DNA from: Sphingomonas oligoaromativorans
Lineage (GTDB): Bacteria > Pseudomonadota > Alphaproteobacteria > Sphingomonadales > Sphingomonadaceae
Length of the DNA stretch: 64,000 nucleotides
Reading direction: 5' to 3'
Assembly: GCF_011762195.1 (NCBI RefSeq)
Contig: NZ_JAASQK010000012.1
Span: 1 to 64,000, forward strand
Below, piece after piece: positions 54,187 through 62,925 of this stretch (its first letter is position 1; every line of letters begins with the position of its first letter). The notes below the pieces were generated by a model. It saw only the letters and a list, made by a program, of their open reading frames with translations, did not search any database and had not been told where the DNA came from. The translations under genes were made by a program, and so were the position numbers.

Positions 54187-54209
54187 CGAATCGTTATTAA
54201 CCCGATTCG
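54187..54209. promoter_or_regulatory. Inverted repeat upstream of katA
   Basis: CGAATCG-N9-CGATTCG is perfect with 7-base arms and an AT-rich centre, 43 bases before katA and 86 before the divergent AraC gene. It may be a peroxide-regulator site; OxyR-type spacing is not exact. Confidence 0.4.
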
Positions 54210-54294
54210 GAGACGTATTGAATTTATCGGATATGCCGAGCATCTTTTCGACAACTGACGGAAAAATGCGCCGCGTGGCGGGAGACGGGACGGA

Positions 54295-55215
54295 ATGGAG
54301 GCCGGCATCGACGATCCGCTGAGCGTGCTGGCGCCGCTGCTCAGGGTTCGGCCCATTCTCGACGATCTCTGCCGTTTCGGCGGGGACTGGGCGGCGCCGC
54401 ACGACGCCGCCGGCCCCGGCTGGGCGCATTTCCACATCGTCACGCGCGGCGAGTGCCTGCTCGATCGCCCCGGCCATGGCGCGCTCCGCCTCGGGGTCGG
54501 GGACGTACTGCTGCTGCCGCACGGCGATCCGCATGTGGTGCGCGCGCGGGCGGGAAGCGGGGGCGGCCGGCGCGCGCCGGTGGTGGAATATCGCAACGCC
54601 ATCCGCATCAAAATGAGCCCCGGCGTCGAGGCGGATACCGAACTGGTCTGCGGGCGCCTGCATTTCGAGGCGGCGCCGCAGAGCCTCATCGTCGCGGTGC
54701 TGCCCGAGGTGGTGGTGCTCCGCGCCACCGATCGCCACCATGCGATGCTGGAGGGCATTCGCGACGAGCTGGATATCGATGCCGCCGGCGCCGCCGCGAT
54801 CGCCACCGATCTCGCCAGCGCACTGTTCATGATGATGCTGCGCGCGCATCTGGAGGCGGCGGGCACCTCGTCGGGCGTGCTGCGCCTGCTCGGCCAGCCG
54901 GTGACGTCGCGCGCGATGATGGCGATGCTGCGCGAGCCCGCGCGGGACTGGAGCCTGGAGGAGCTGGCCGAGCGCGCCATATCGTCGCGCGCGACGCTGG
55001 TGCGCGCCTTCCGGGCGACATCGGGGCTGGCGCCGCTGGCCTTCCTCACCGAGGTGCGGCTGGGCCTCGCGCGGCAACAGTTGCTCGGTGGCCGGGCGAC
55101 CATCGCGCAGATCGCCGCCGACGTGGGCTATCAATCCGAAGCGGCGCTGAGCCGGGCCTTCCATCGCCATTATGGTGTGCGGCCGGGGGCGCTCCGGGCC
55201 TTGGGCACGGGCTGA
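54295..55215 (+). CDS. AraC-family regulator (cupin_6-type)
   Basis: The 306-residue protein has an N-terminal cupin-like sensor (WAHFHIVTRGECLLDRPGHG, LRLGVGDVLLLPHGDPHVVR) and a C-terminal AraC DNA-binding domain with two helix-turn-helix units (WSLEELAERAISSRATLVRA and ATIAQIAADVGYQSEAALSR). This layout is the AraC cupin_6 group, whose members often control oxidoreductases or efflux. It diverges from katA and is followed three bases later by a convergent second AraC gene. Targets unknown. Confidence 0.9.
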   Translation: MEAGIDDPLSVLAPLLRVRPILDDLCRFGGDWAAPHDAAGPGWAHFHIVTRGECLLDRPGHGALRLGVGDVLLLPHGDPHVVRARAGSGGGRRAPVVEYRNAIRIKMSPGVEADTELVCGRLHFEAAPQSLIVAVLPEVVVLRATDRHHAMLEGIRDELDIDAAGAAAIATDLASALFMMMLRAHLEAAGTSSGVLRLLGQPVTSRAMMAMLREPARDWSLEELAERAISSRATLVRAFRATSGLAPLAFLTEVRLGLARQQLLGGRATIAQIAADVGYQSEAALSRAFHRHYGVRPGALRALGTG

Positions 55216-55218
55216 GCG

Positions 55219-55866
55219 TCAGGCCAGCGCCCGGCTGCGGACGCTCCCGCTCGTCACGCGGCGATACCAGGCGGTCGGCGTCTCCCCTTCGTGGCGCTTG
55301 AAGCAGCGCGTGAAATGGGCCTGATCCGAAAAGCCGTAGGCGAGCGCGATCTGGGCGAGCGGTTCGCCGGTCGTGCGCATCCGCTCCTTGGCGCATTCGA
55401 TCCGGCGCCTGAGCAGATAATGGTGCGGCGAGCATCCCATCGTCCGCTTGAAGGCGCGCGCGAAATGGCTCGGGCTCAGCCGCACCGCGGAGGCGAGATC
55501 GGACACGAGCAGCCGGCCGCTCAGCCGCGCCTCGATCATCGATTTCGCGCGGCGCGCCTGCCAGGAGGCGAGGCCTCCACTGTCGTAAGCGCTGTCATCC
55601 GCGGCAGTCCTGCCGGCCATGGAGGAGAGGAATTCGAGGGCGCGATCGATGAAGTGCTTGGCTCCCATCGGGTCGCTCGACACGGTTTGCTGCGCCTGGG
55701 TCAGGACGAGCTTCAAGGTTGCGAGCTTCTGTTCGGTGGCCTGCGCACGATCATTGGAGATGATCGGAAGCGGGCTTCCGAAAAACGCGCCGGGGCTGGA
55801 TGAAATATAGCCGTCGCGCGCTTCGTCCCGGCTCTCCAGGTCGAGGATGGCGGTGTTCGATATCAT
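55219..55866 (-). CDS. AraC-family regulator (short)
   Basis: The 215-residue protein has an unrecognised N-terminal region (residues 1-105) and a C-terminal AraC domain (RLLVSDLASAVRLSPSHFAR, CSPHHYLLRRRIECAKERMR, PLAQIALAYGFSDQAHFTRC). Starts with an AGGAG site before ATG 55866. Upstream lies the 3' end of the GH43 gene, 194 bases away on the same strand. It may control the glycan operon; no direct evidence. Confidence 0.88.
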   Translation of the reverse strand: MISNTAILDLESRDEARDGYISSSPGAFFGSPLPIISNDRAQATEQKLATLKLVLTQAQQTVSSDPMGAKHFIDRALEFLSSMAGRTAADDSAYDSGGLASWQARRAKSMIEARLSGRLLVSDLASAVRLSPSHFARAFKRTMGCSPHHYLLRRRIECAKERMRTTGEPLAQIALAYGFSDQAHFTRCFKRHEGETPTAWYRRVTSGSVRSRALA

Positions 55867-56060
55867 GACCAACTCCTTGCAAAGACATCGAAACGCCATG
55901 ACACAGGAGAGATGTAACTGATGAACTGCGTCAGCAATAGCGTCAGTGAGGACAGGCCTTCTATCGAACATTGGTATGGGTGCTCGGGCACAGGGTATAG
56001 CGGGTCTAGACTTTAGTATGGGTGGGAACGCCGCCGCCATAATGTCGGGCCGCCGGGCGT

Positions 56061-57656
56061 TCAGCCGAGCGCGCGATAGCGGAAGTCGCGGAAGCGGGCT
56101 TCGCCCCGGCCGGCGCTGTAGAGGCCGGGGCGCAGCATCAGGAAGCCGCCGCGCACATTGTGATGATAGCCCGATACCTCCATGCCGCGATCGAAGCGCA
56201 CCCATGTCCGCCCGCCGTCGCCGCTGGTGTCGAAGGTGACGATGTGGCGATCGTTGGTGACGCGCATCCGCATCCGCCGGCCGTGCGGGTTGGCGGGGCG
56301 GCCGCGTTCCTGCCCATATTGGTGGGTGACGAAGCGATCGCCGTCGAAACCGAGCCCGCAATAGAGCCGGTCGTCGTAGAAGAGCAGCAGGCCGGCGGTC
56401 GTGCCCGGATCGATCTCGATGTCGCATTCGAAGCGATAGGCGGTGTCGCCCGCGATCTGGAGCAGGGGCGAGGAATCCACCGGCGCCGTGCCGCTCGCGG
56501 CGAGGTGGAGCGTGCCCCCCGCCACATGGGCGCGGACGGCCTCGTCGGGGCGAGGGCGGAAGAAGCTCCAGCGGGTGCCGAGGTCGAGCCGGTCGAACTT
56601 GTCCGAGAGCGCCATGCCGTGGGGCAGCGCCTCTCCGCCGCGCGGCTTGGGGAGCGGGCGGGAGAGGTCGCCTCCGGTCATGCGGAACCAGCCGTCGGGC
56701 GTCCACTCCACCCGATCGAGCAGGGTCTGCCGGCCGAGCGTCCAATAGCCCGCCTCATAGCCGTGATAGAGCGCCCACCAGTCCCCTGCCGGCCCCTCGA
56801 CCAGCGAGGCATGGCCGCGCGACCACCAGCGTTCCGCGCTGCTCGTGGTGCGGACCAGCGGGTTGGCGGGGCAATTCTCCCATGGACCGTGGATCGAGCG
56901 GGAGCGGGCGGCGATCACCATATGGCCGGTCGGCGGCCCGGCGGTGCCGCCGACGGCGGTGATGAGATAGAACCAGCCGCCATGACGGACCAGCTTCGGT
57001 CCCTCCGGCGAGAAGCCCTCGACCACCCAGTCCGCCGGATAATGCCACGGATCATAGACATGCTCGACCGGCCCCACCGTCGAGAGGCCGTCGTCGGCCA
57101 GCCGCACCCGATCCCCGCCCGAGAGGAACAGCCAGCGGCTCCCGTCCTCGCCGACGACATGACATGGATCGATATGATGGTGGAGGCCGAGATCGACGGG
57201 TTCGCTCCACGGGCCTTCGATGCGATCGGCGTGGATGACGTAGATCGAATTGGGCTCGGCCTTCACGGGGATGTAGAGGAAATAGCGGCCGTCGTGCTTC
57301 GCCAGCGACACCGCCCACACCGAGCCGATATTGCGATGGAGCGCCGGCCCGATCGGCCGCCAGCTCACCAGATCGCGCGAATGCCAGATCACCAGCCCCG
57401 GATAGGAATCGAAGCTGGAGAAGGTCATGTAATAGTCCGCGCCGTCCTTCAGGATGGCGGGATCGGGGCGGTCTCCGGCCATCACCGGATTGAGGAAGCG
57501 GCCGTCGCCGAGATCGGCGATGCGCTGGCCGTCGAGCCCGCGGCGCCAGGGGAAGGGCTCCGCCTGCTGCGGTGCGGCCGGGGCGGGGGAGCCCGGCACC
57601 AGCAGGGCGGCGCCGGCTCCGGTGGCGGCGAAGGCCTCGCGGCGGGTCATCGTCAT
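56061..57656 (-). CDS. Tat-exported glycoside hydrolase family 43 enzyme
   Basis: The 531-residue protein starts MTMTRREAFAATGAGAALLV, a twin-arginine signal. The mature N-terminal part is a five-bladed GH43 propeller: NPVMAGDRPDPAILKDG (catalytic base Asp65), HHHIDPCHVVGEDG (pKa-modulating Asp) and DWVVEGFSPEGPKLVRH (acid Glu). The last 180 residues form a beta-sandwich (ERFECDIEIDPG-like FECDIEIDPGTTAGLLLFYD), as in xylosidase-type GH43 enzymes. Its ATG overlaps the DUF885 stop (ATGA). Likely acts on beta-xyloside or arabinoside substituents in the periplasm. Confidence 0.86.
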   Translation of the reverse strand: MTMTRREAFAATGAGAALLVPGSPAPAAPQQAEPFPWRRGLDGQRIADLGDGRFLNPVMAGDRPDPAILKDGADYYMTFSSFDSYPGLVIWHSRDLVSWRPIGPALHRNIGSVWAVSLAKHDGRYFLYIPVKAEPNSIYVIHADRIEGPWSEPVDLGLHHHIDPCHVVGEDGSRWLFLSGGDRVRLADDGLSTVGPVEHVYDPWHYPADWVVEGFSPEGPKLVRHGGWFYLITAVGGTAGPPTGHMVIAARSRSIHGPWENCPANPLVRTTSSAERWWSRGHASLVEGPAGDWWALYHGYEAGYWTLGRQTLLDRVEWTPDGWFRMTGGDLSRPLPKPRGGEALPHGMALSDKFDRLDLGTRWSFFRPRPDEAVRAHVAGGTLHLAASGTAPVDSSPLLQIAGDTAYRFECDIEIDPGTTAGLLLFYDDRLYCGLGFDGDRFVTHQYGQERGRPANPHGRRMRMRVTNDRHIVTFDTSGDGGRTWVRFDRGMEVSGYHHNVRGGFLMLRPGLYSAGRGEARFRDFRYRALG

Positions 57657-59107
57657 AGTGGCCATTGCTCCATGCGTGTGCGGCCGCCGTCGAGGAGGGC
57701 GCGGTGGCGGGCGATGCGGGCGGCCCCGGTGAAGCCGCGCATCCGGTCGGCGAGGGCGAGCCAGACGGCGGCTTCGGCGAGGCGGCTGGCGGGCTCGACA
57801 GCGATGCGGTCCAGTTCGGTGGCGAAGGGCGCGAAATAAGCGGGTTCGCCCTGCCATGCGACGAGGCGCTTCAGGGCGTCGGCGCGGGTCCAGCCATGGA
57901 GGTGGATGCCGATGTCGGCGAGCGCCCGGCACACCCGGAACAGCAGCCAGTGGATATGGCCCAGTTCATCGCGCGGATCGGCGAAGGTGCCTTCTTGCGC
58001 GGCAAGCTGCTCGGCATAGATGCCCCAGCCTTCGACGAACGCCGCCGCATAGGTGAGGCGCAGCGGGTGGGGCGGCGTGGCCGCTTCGAGGCCGAGCTGC
58101 ACCATATGACCGGGCAGCAGTTCGTGCGCGACCACCGAGGGCAGCGTCCAGCGCGGGCGGCGGCGTATGTCCTTGAGGTCGACGATATAGACGCCGCGCC
58201 GGGTGGGCGTGGGCGCTTCGCGATAGCCGTTGCGGCCGGCGGCGATCTCGGCCGGGCTGAGCGCGCGGACGTCGACGTCCGAACACCAGGGCGGCAGCGT
58301 GCCGAATGCGGCGGGGAGGCGGACGCGTTCCTCCGCGAGCATCCGCCGCATGTCGGAGACGGCCTGCGCGCGGCCGGTGTCGTCGTCGGGATAGAGCCAG
58401 CGCGGATCGCGCCACAGCGCCGAGTAGCGCGCGCCGATGCTGTCGCCCCGCACGCCGATGCGGTCGAACAGACGGGCGGCGCGGGCGTGGAGCGTCTCCC
58501 GCTCCTCGATAAGGCGGCGTTCGAGGGCGAGCGGATCGGCGGCGTTGCCCGATGTCCGGCGGAGCAGCAGCGTGTAGGCCTCGGCCCCTCCGGGGAGGCG
58601 GCCGAGCCCGGCTTCGGCGGGGGCCTTGGGGCGGAGCTTGTCGAGCAGCGCGGCCTGCCGGTGTAGCGCGGCGGCGACGGCGGGCGTCTCGGCGCGCGCC
58701 TTGGCGAGGCCGGCGATGGTCCGGTCGATCAGCGGCAGGGGCGGGAGGATGCCGGCGGCCGCATCGGCGCGGAGGCCCGCCGTGTCGGCGTCGATCGCTT
58801 CGGCGTCCGGCCGGGCGGCAAGCCACGCGCCGGATCGGGGCGTGACGCGATAGGGACGGCCCGACGGGAAATGCCGCAGCAGCGCGGCGTCGATCGCAAG
58901 CCCCGCGCGGGCGGCGTCCAGATCGAGGCGGAGCGGCTTTGTCGGGGCCTCGAACGGCGCGAGCCGCGCGAGCGCGGTGTCCGGCGGCAGATGCGCCGCC
59001 TCGTCCAGCGCGGCGCGGAGGTCGACGGGCGGCGCGGCCCGTGCGCCGCCCGTGGCGAGCCACGCCGCGCCTGCGCCCGCCAGCAGCTCGCGCCGCGCCA
59101 CCGTCAT
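57653..59107 (-). CDS. Tat-exported DUF885 family protein
   Basis: The 484-residue protein starts MTVARRELLAGAGAAWLATG, a short twin-arginine signal. HELLPGHM (His328) and EGWGIYAEQL (Glu359) are the zinc-site motifs of DUF885, an M32/M3-like helical metallopeptidase fold; canonical members read HExxPGHH. Members are mostly unstudied exported proteins. The gene overlaps its neighbours on both sides by four bases (ATGA), so it is an integral part of the glycan operon, which is unexpected for a peptidase family. Confidence 0.82.
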   Translation of the reverse strand: MTVARRELLAGAGAAWLATGGARAAPPVDLRAALDEAAHLPPDTALARLAPFEAPTKPLRLDLDAARAGLAIDAALLRHFPSGRPYRVTPRSGAWLAARPDAEAIDADTAGLRADAAAGILPPLPLIDRTIAGLAKARAETPAVAAALHRQAALLDKLRPKAPAEAGLGRLPGGAEAYTLLLRRTSGNAADPLALERRLIEERETLHARAARLFDRIGVRGDSIGARYSALWRDPRWLYPDDDTGRAQAVSDMRRMLAEERVRLPAAFGTLPPWCSDVDVRALSPAEIAAGRNGYREAPTPTRRGVYIVDLKDIRRRPRWTLPSVVAHELLPGHMVQLGLEAATPPHPLRLTYAAAFVEGWGIYAEQLAAQEGTFADPRDELGHIHWLLFRVCRALADIGIHLHGWTRADALKRLVAWQGEPAYFAPFATELDRIAVEPASRLAEAAVWLALADRMRGFTGAARIARHRALLDGGRTRMEQWPL

Positions 59108-62100
59108 CGGCGGGGCAGCGCCACGCGGTTATTGAGCCGCGTCACCTCCGCCGCCCGGCCGGGGAGCGCGACCTCAGCCGACAGCGTGGCGGGATCGACC
59201 CCGGCCGGGATCGCCAATCGCACGGTCGTGGTGCGGGGCAGGAGGTCGGTCGGTGCTTCGAGCGGGGGGAGGGGCGCGGTCGCGACCGCCCGGCCATCGG
59301 CGGCGATGAGGCTCGCCTGCCCGCCCGTCGTCGGCTGCGCGCCCAGGCTGTGGACCGTCAGCGTCACCCGCCGACCCGCAAGCGCGATGTCGTCCGCGCC
59401 GATGCCGAGATCGGGGCGTTGCTCGACAGGCGTGCCTGCTTTCACCAGCGCGAAGTCGAGCGTCGTTTCGCCCGGCGCGAACGTGACCTCGGTGGAGGCG
59501 CTGCGCTCCAGCGTCAGCGTCCGGGGAGCGCCGGCTCCCGTCATCGTCCACTGGCCGGCGGTGACGCTCCAGCCGGTCATCATCGCGCGCTGGAGGCGGC
59601 CGGTGGTGTTGTAGGCGATCACGCGGAACCGGCCGGGCGTGGCGCCCGGCATCAGGATCGCGACCGCCTCGGCGGCGTCGGGCTCCTCGAAGCGCCAGCT
59701 TACGATGTTGCCGGGCCAGCTCTGTCCCCGGCTGTTGGCGATGCCGCCGAGCCGCTCGCGCTGGAGGATATCGCTCGGCTGCTCGACCCGGTCGGACCAC
59801 CAATGGCCCTCGGTCATCATGCCCATGCGCTGGGATTTCCGGGCGATGGCGTCGGCGTGGAGTTCCTCCAGCCAGTGCCTGTCCCCGGTCCCGTCCCATG
59901 CCGCATAGCGGGCGAAGGCGCTGGCCGGACGGCCGATCTTCGCGCGCCATCCGGCCCCGTCGGGCAGCGCGGTGAAGCCGTTCTCGTTGAACTCGGAAAG
60001 CGCCGCCGGCCCGGCCTTGTCGAGCCGCGCCTCGATCGGGCGGAGATAGCGCGCGTCGCCGGTGAAGCGCCACGCCGCCCACGCCGTCTGGAGCGGCAGC
60101 GTGGCGCCGCCGCCGTCGCCCTGTCGCTCGGCATCGGTGCGCCAGTTGATCTCGTTGGGGAAGCTCCAGCGGCCGTCCGCGCCCTGTTTGCCGTGGGCAA
60201 GCCAGCCGTCCATCAGCCCCGTCACCAGCCCGCGCGCGGCCGGGTTGCCGTTGTAGAGGCCGATCAGGATCGGGACGTGCATCACCGAGTAGGAATAGGG
60301 CTTCTGCCATTCCCACGGCCCTTCGCGGTAGATCCTGCGGCCGCCATACCAGTTGCTGGCGAAGTGCATGTGGCCGGCCGGGTTGCGCAGGATCACGCGC
60401 TGGAGCCCGCGCACATTGTCCATCAGCCGCTCGACCGCCTTCGGCTCGCCCCAGTTGAGATAGAGCCGCTCGCCGTTGGAATTGAGCCCCTCCTCATAGG
60501 CGTGCAGCTCGTCGGTGGTGATATATCCGAGGCCGTTCACGATCATGCCGTTCTTGTAGACCGCGTCCGACAGCGCGCGCAGCGAGGCGTTGATGCGATC
60601 GGGCTCCACCCCCATCAGCGCGAGGCCGGGCCATTGCTGGGTGAGGTCTGTATCGTCCGAGATGCCGCCGCCGAAATCGCCATAGGGCACCTGCCGATGG
60701 TCGATCCACCAGTCCACGAACCGGCGGACGAGCTTCAGGTCTTCGAGCTGGCGGAAGGCCCAGAGCGGCACGCCGGCGGGCGGCTTGGGCTGGGTGAAGG
60801 GCGGCATGTTCTCGGGCCGATAGTCGATGTCCGCCCAATAGGTGCGCGCCTCCGCATTGTCGGGATCGACGCGCAGCAGATCGCTGATGTCGCCATAGAG
60901 GCGCTCGTACAGCGCGGCCCGGCGCGAGGCGGTGTGCTCCTCGACGAGGAAGGCCCAATTGTCCTTCACCTGGTTGAGCCGGTCGGCGACATGCTCCTTC
61001 AGCGCCTCGGCGCGCGGCTTGAAGACGAGGCGGATGCGCGCGCCGTCGAGCGCGGCGGCGTCGAAGTCCGGCGCGGCGGACGCGATGCTGAGATAGAGGC
61101 TGGCGTTGGGCAGGATGCGGTCGCGCAGGTCCAGCCACAGGGTCCGCGCCTCGCCGGGGCGGACCGAGACCGAGATGTCGATCATGTCGCGGGCCGGCCA
61201 GATCGGGTCTTTGACGCGGATGTCGAGCGGGATCAGCCCCGCCGCATTGGGCTTGGCGTGGAGCGCCGGGATATCGAGGGCGATGCCGTCGAGCCCGTCA
61301 TGGACATTCTCCCAGCTATAATCCCATGCCCGCGCGATGGGCTGGTCCGCATGGGCCGGGCCGAAGCTCGACGGTATGAGGATGTGGACGATCGGCGCTC
61401 CGCCCGAGGCCCGCTGCACCTTGACGCCCGCCCCGGCGCTCCCCGCGCCCACCGCCGCCTTCACGCCCGAGGAGGGCATGGCGATCACCGTGCTGCGCTC
61501 GTCGGGCGGGTAACGACCGGCGATGAAGCCGTTGAGCGCGTCCAGCGCCGCGATGCCGGGGGAGGCGCCGGCGTCCACCGTGTAGGAGAGCTTGAAGCTG
61601 CCTTGCGGTTCGGCGCCGGGCGCGATGTCATAGGCCCAGATTTCCTGGATCGGCTGCTCCTGCATCACATTGGTGAAGCTGAGCGTGCCGCCCTGCCGCT
61701 CGCCGACGCTATCGAAGCTGCGCACCACGCCTTGGGGGCGCCGGGCGAGGAGGATGGGTTTGCCGTCGCCGGTCCAGTCGAGTTGGCCATAGGCCGCGCC
61801 CCGGATTTCGACGCGGTTGAAGCGCTCGTCGGGCGGGACGGTGAGGTCGTAGCGTTTGCCGCCCTCGACATAGACGTTCCAGTCCGGCAGCTCGAAATAA
61901 TCGTCGCGGCCGGGCAGGCGGGAGCGGTTGTAGACGCCCGGCCATGTCGTCTCCGCGATGCCGTCGACGCCCTTCCACATCCGCTCCTTGAGGTCGCGCG
62001 CGTCGGCGAACTCGACCTTGCGCACGCGGGTCACGGCCGCATCGAGCACGGGCGGGGAGGCATGGTCCCAGCCATAGCGGTGCAGCCATGCGGCGCGCTC

Positions 62101-62868
62101 GGCGGTGGCGTCGGGTGCGGGCGCGGGGCCGGGCTCGCGCTTGTCGGCGAGCGCCGCGACGTCGTTCGCGCCCAGCATGTGATCGTAGACGCGGATCTCG
62201 TCGAGATCGCTGCCGCGCATGAAGTGATAGCGGCTCTGCACCTGATGCGGCGAGAGCACGCGCCCGGCCATGCCGAACTGGTCGAGTCCGCTGTCGAGAT
62301 CGGCCTTCTGATCCTTGCGGGCCACCTCGCGCCCGTCGACGAACAGGCGGACGCCCGCCGTCTCGTCCCACGCGAAGGCGATATGGTGCCAGGCGTCGGG
62401 GGCGGGCAGCGCCTCCATCGTCCACGACACGCGCACCCGCGACAGGTTGGCGTCGGTGACGAAGGCGTCGAAGCCATGGCCGTTCCAGTCGATGCGCAGG
62501 AACGCCATGTCCCAGCTCGAATGATCCGCGAAGCCGACGCGGAAGATCGAGAAGGGCGCCTTCCCCACCGGGGTCCGCGCGCGCCAGAAGAAGGCGAGCG
62601 TGCCCCGCGCCGCGCGCATGTTGCCGGGCGCCTTCCACGCGACATAGCCGTCATCGGCCCACCGCGCCGCGCCGCCCATCGCGCCGTCGGGCGTGACGGT
62701 GACGTCGCTCAGGAAATTGGGGACGGGATCGCCCTCGGCCCGATCGGCCGTGAGATCATGATCCGCCGAGGCGCGGAACAGCAGCCCGCTCGCATCCGGC
62801 GCGGCCATCGCCGGCGATGTCGCGAGCGCAGCCGCCATCGCCAGCATCGAGATCGAGCCCAAACGCAT
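59104..62868 (-). CDS. Large exported LamG-domain protein, unrecognised glycan-active family
   Basis: The 1254-residue protein has a Sec signal (MRLGSISMLAMAAALATSPA, cut after AMA). Residues about 35-245 form a LamG/concanavalin-like domain (GTLAFFWRARTPVGKAPFSI, WHHIAFAWDETAGVRLFVDG, SDLDEIRVYDHML). Residues about 640-1030 are helical and rich in Trp and Tyr (DFGGGISDDTDLTQQWPGLA, GHMHFASNWYGGRRIYREGP, MHVPILIGLYNGNPAARGLV), like an alpha/alpha-toroid glycosidase or lyase. Beta-sandwich segments follow to the end. No catalytic family was recognised. It lies 57 bases after the MFS gene and overlaps DUF885. Confidence 0.65.
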   Translation of the reverse strand: MRLGSISMLAMAAALATSPAMAAPDASGLLFRASADHDLTADRAEGDPVPNFLSDVTVTPDGAMGGAARWADDGYVAWKAPGNMRAARGTLAFFWRARTPVGKAPFSIFRVGFADHSSWDMAFLRIDWNGHGFDAFVTDANLSRVRVSWTMEALPAPDAWHHIAFAWDETAGVRLFVDGREVARKDQKADLDSGLDQFGMAGRVLSPHQVQSRYHFMRGSDLDEIRVYDHMLGANDVAALADKREPGPAPAPDATAERAAWLHRYGWDHASPPVLDAAVTRVRKVEFADARDLKERMWKGVDGIAETTWPGVYNRSRLPGRDDYFELPDWNVYVEGGKRYDLTVPPDERFNRVEIRGAAYGQLDWTGDGKPILLARRPQGVVRSFDSVGERQGGTLSFTNVMQEQPIQEIWAYDIAPGAEPQGSFKLSYTVDAGASPGIAALDALNGFIAGRYPPDERSTVIAMPSSGVKAAVGAGSAGAGVKVQRASGGAPIVHILIPSSFGPAHADQPIARAWDYSWENVHDGLDGIALDIPALHAKPNAAGLIPLDIRVKDPIWPARDMIDISVSVRPGEARTLWLDLRDRILPNASLYLSIASAAPDFDAAALDGARIRLVFKPRAEALKEHVADRLNQVKDNWAFLVEEHTASRRAALYERLYGDISDLLRVDPDNAEARTYWADIDYRPENMPPFTQPKPPAGVPLWAFRQLEDLKLVRRFVDWWIDHRQVPYGDFGGGISDDTDLTQQWPGLALMGVEPDRINASLRALSDAVYKNGMIVNGLGYITTDELHAYEEGLNSNGERLYLNWGEPKAVERLMDNVRGLQRVILRNPAGHMHFASNWYGGRRIYREGPWEWQKPYSYSVMHVPILIGLYNGNPAARGLVTGLMDGWLAHGKQGADGRWSFPNEINWRTDAERQGDGGGATLPLQTAWAAWRFTGDARYLRPIEARLDKAGPAALSEFNENGFTALPDGAGWRAKIGRPASAFARYAAWDGTGDRHWLEELHADAIARKSQRMGMMTEGHWWSDRVEQPSDILQRERLGGIANSRGQSWPGNIVSWRFEEPDAAEAVAILMPGATPGRFRVIAYNTTGRLQRAMMTGWSVTAGQWTMTGAGAPRTLTLERSASTEVTFAPGETTLDFALVKAGTPVEQRPDLGIGADDIALAGRRVTLTVHSLGAQPTTGGQASLIAADGRAVATAPLPPLEAPTDLLPRTTTVRLAIPAGVDPATLSAEVALPGRAAEVTRLNNRVALPRR

Positions 62869-62925
62869 GACAGTCCCTCCCAGATGGACGCGGGCGCGAC
62901 GCCCGTCTGATGGCCCCGGACCGCG

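Noticed and set aside
55974-56024. GTATGGGTG repeated at 55974-55982 and 56016-56024
   Set aside because: Nine-base direct repeat 42 bases apart between the AraC and GH43 genes; could be chance and no regulator relation is evident.
58939-62910. Plus-strand open frame of over 1300 residues opposite the LamG protein
   Set aside because: Antisense artefact of GC-rich codons; composition lacks any domain, while the minus strand has a signal peptide and LamG motifs.
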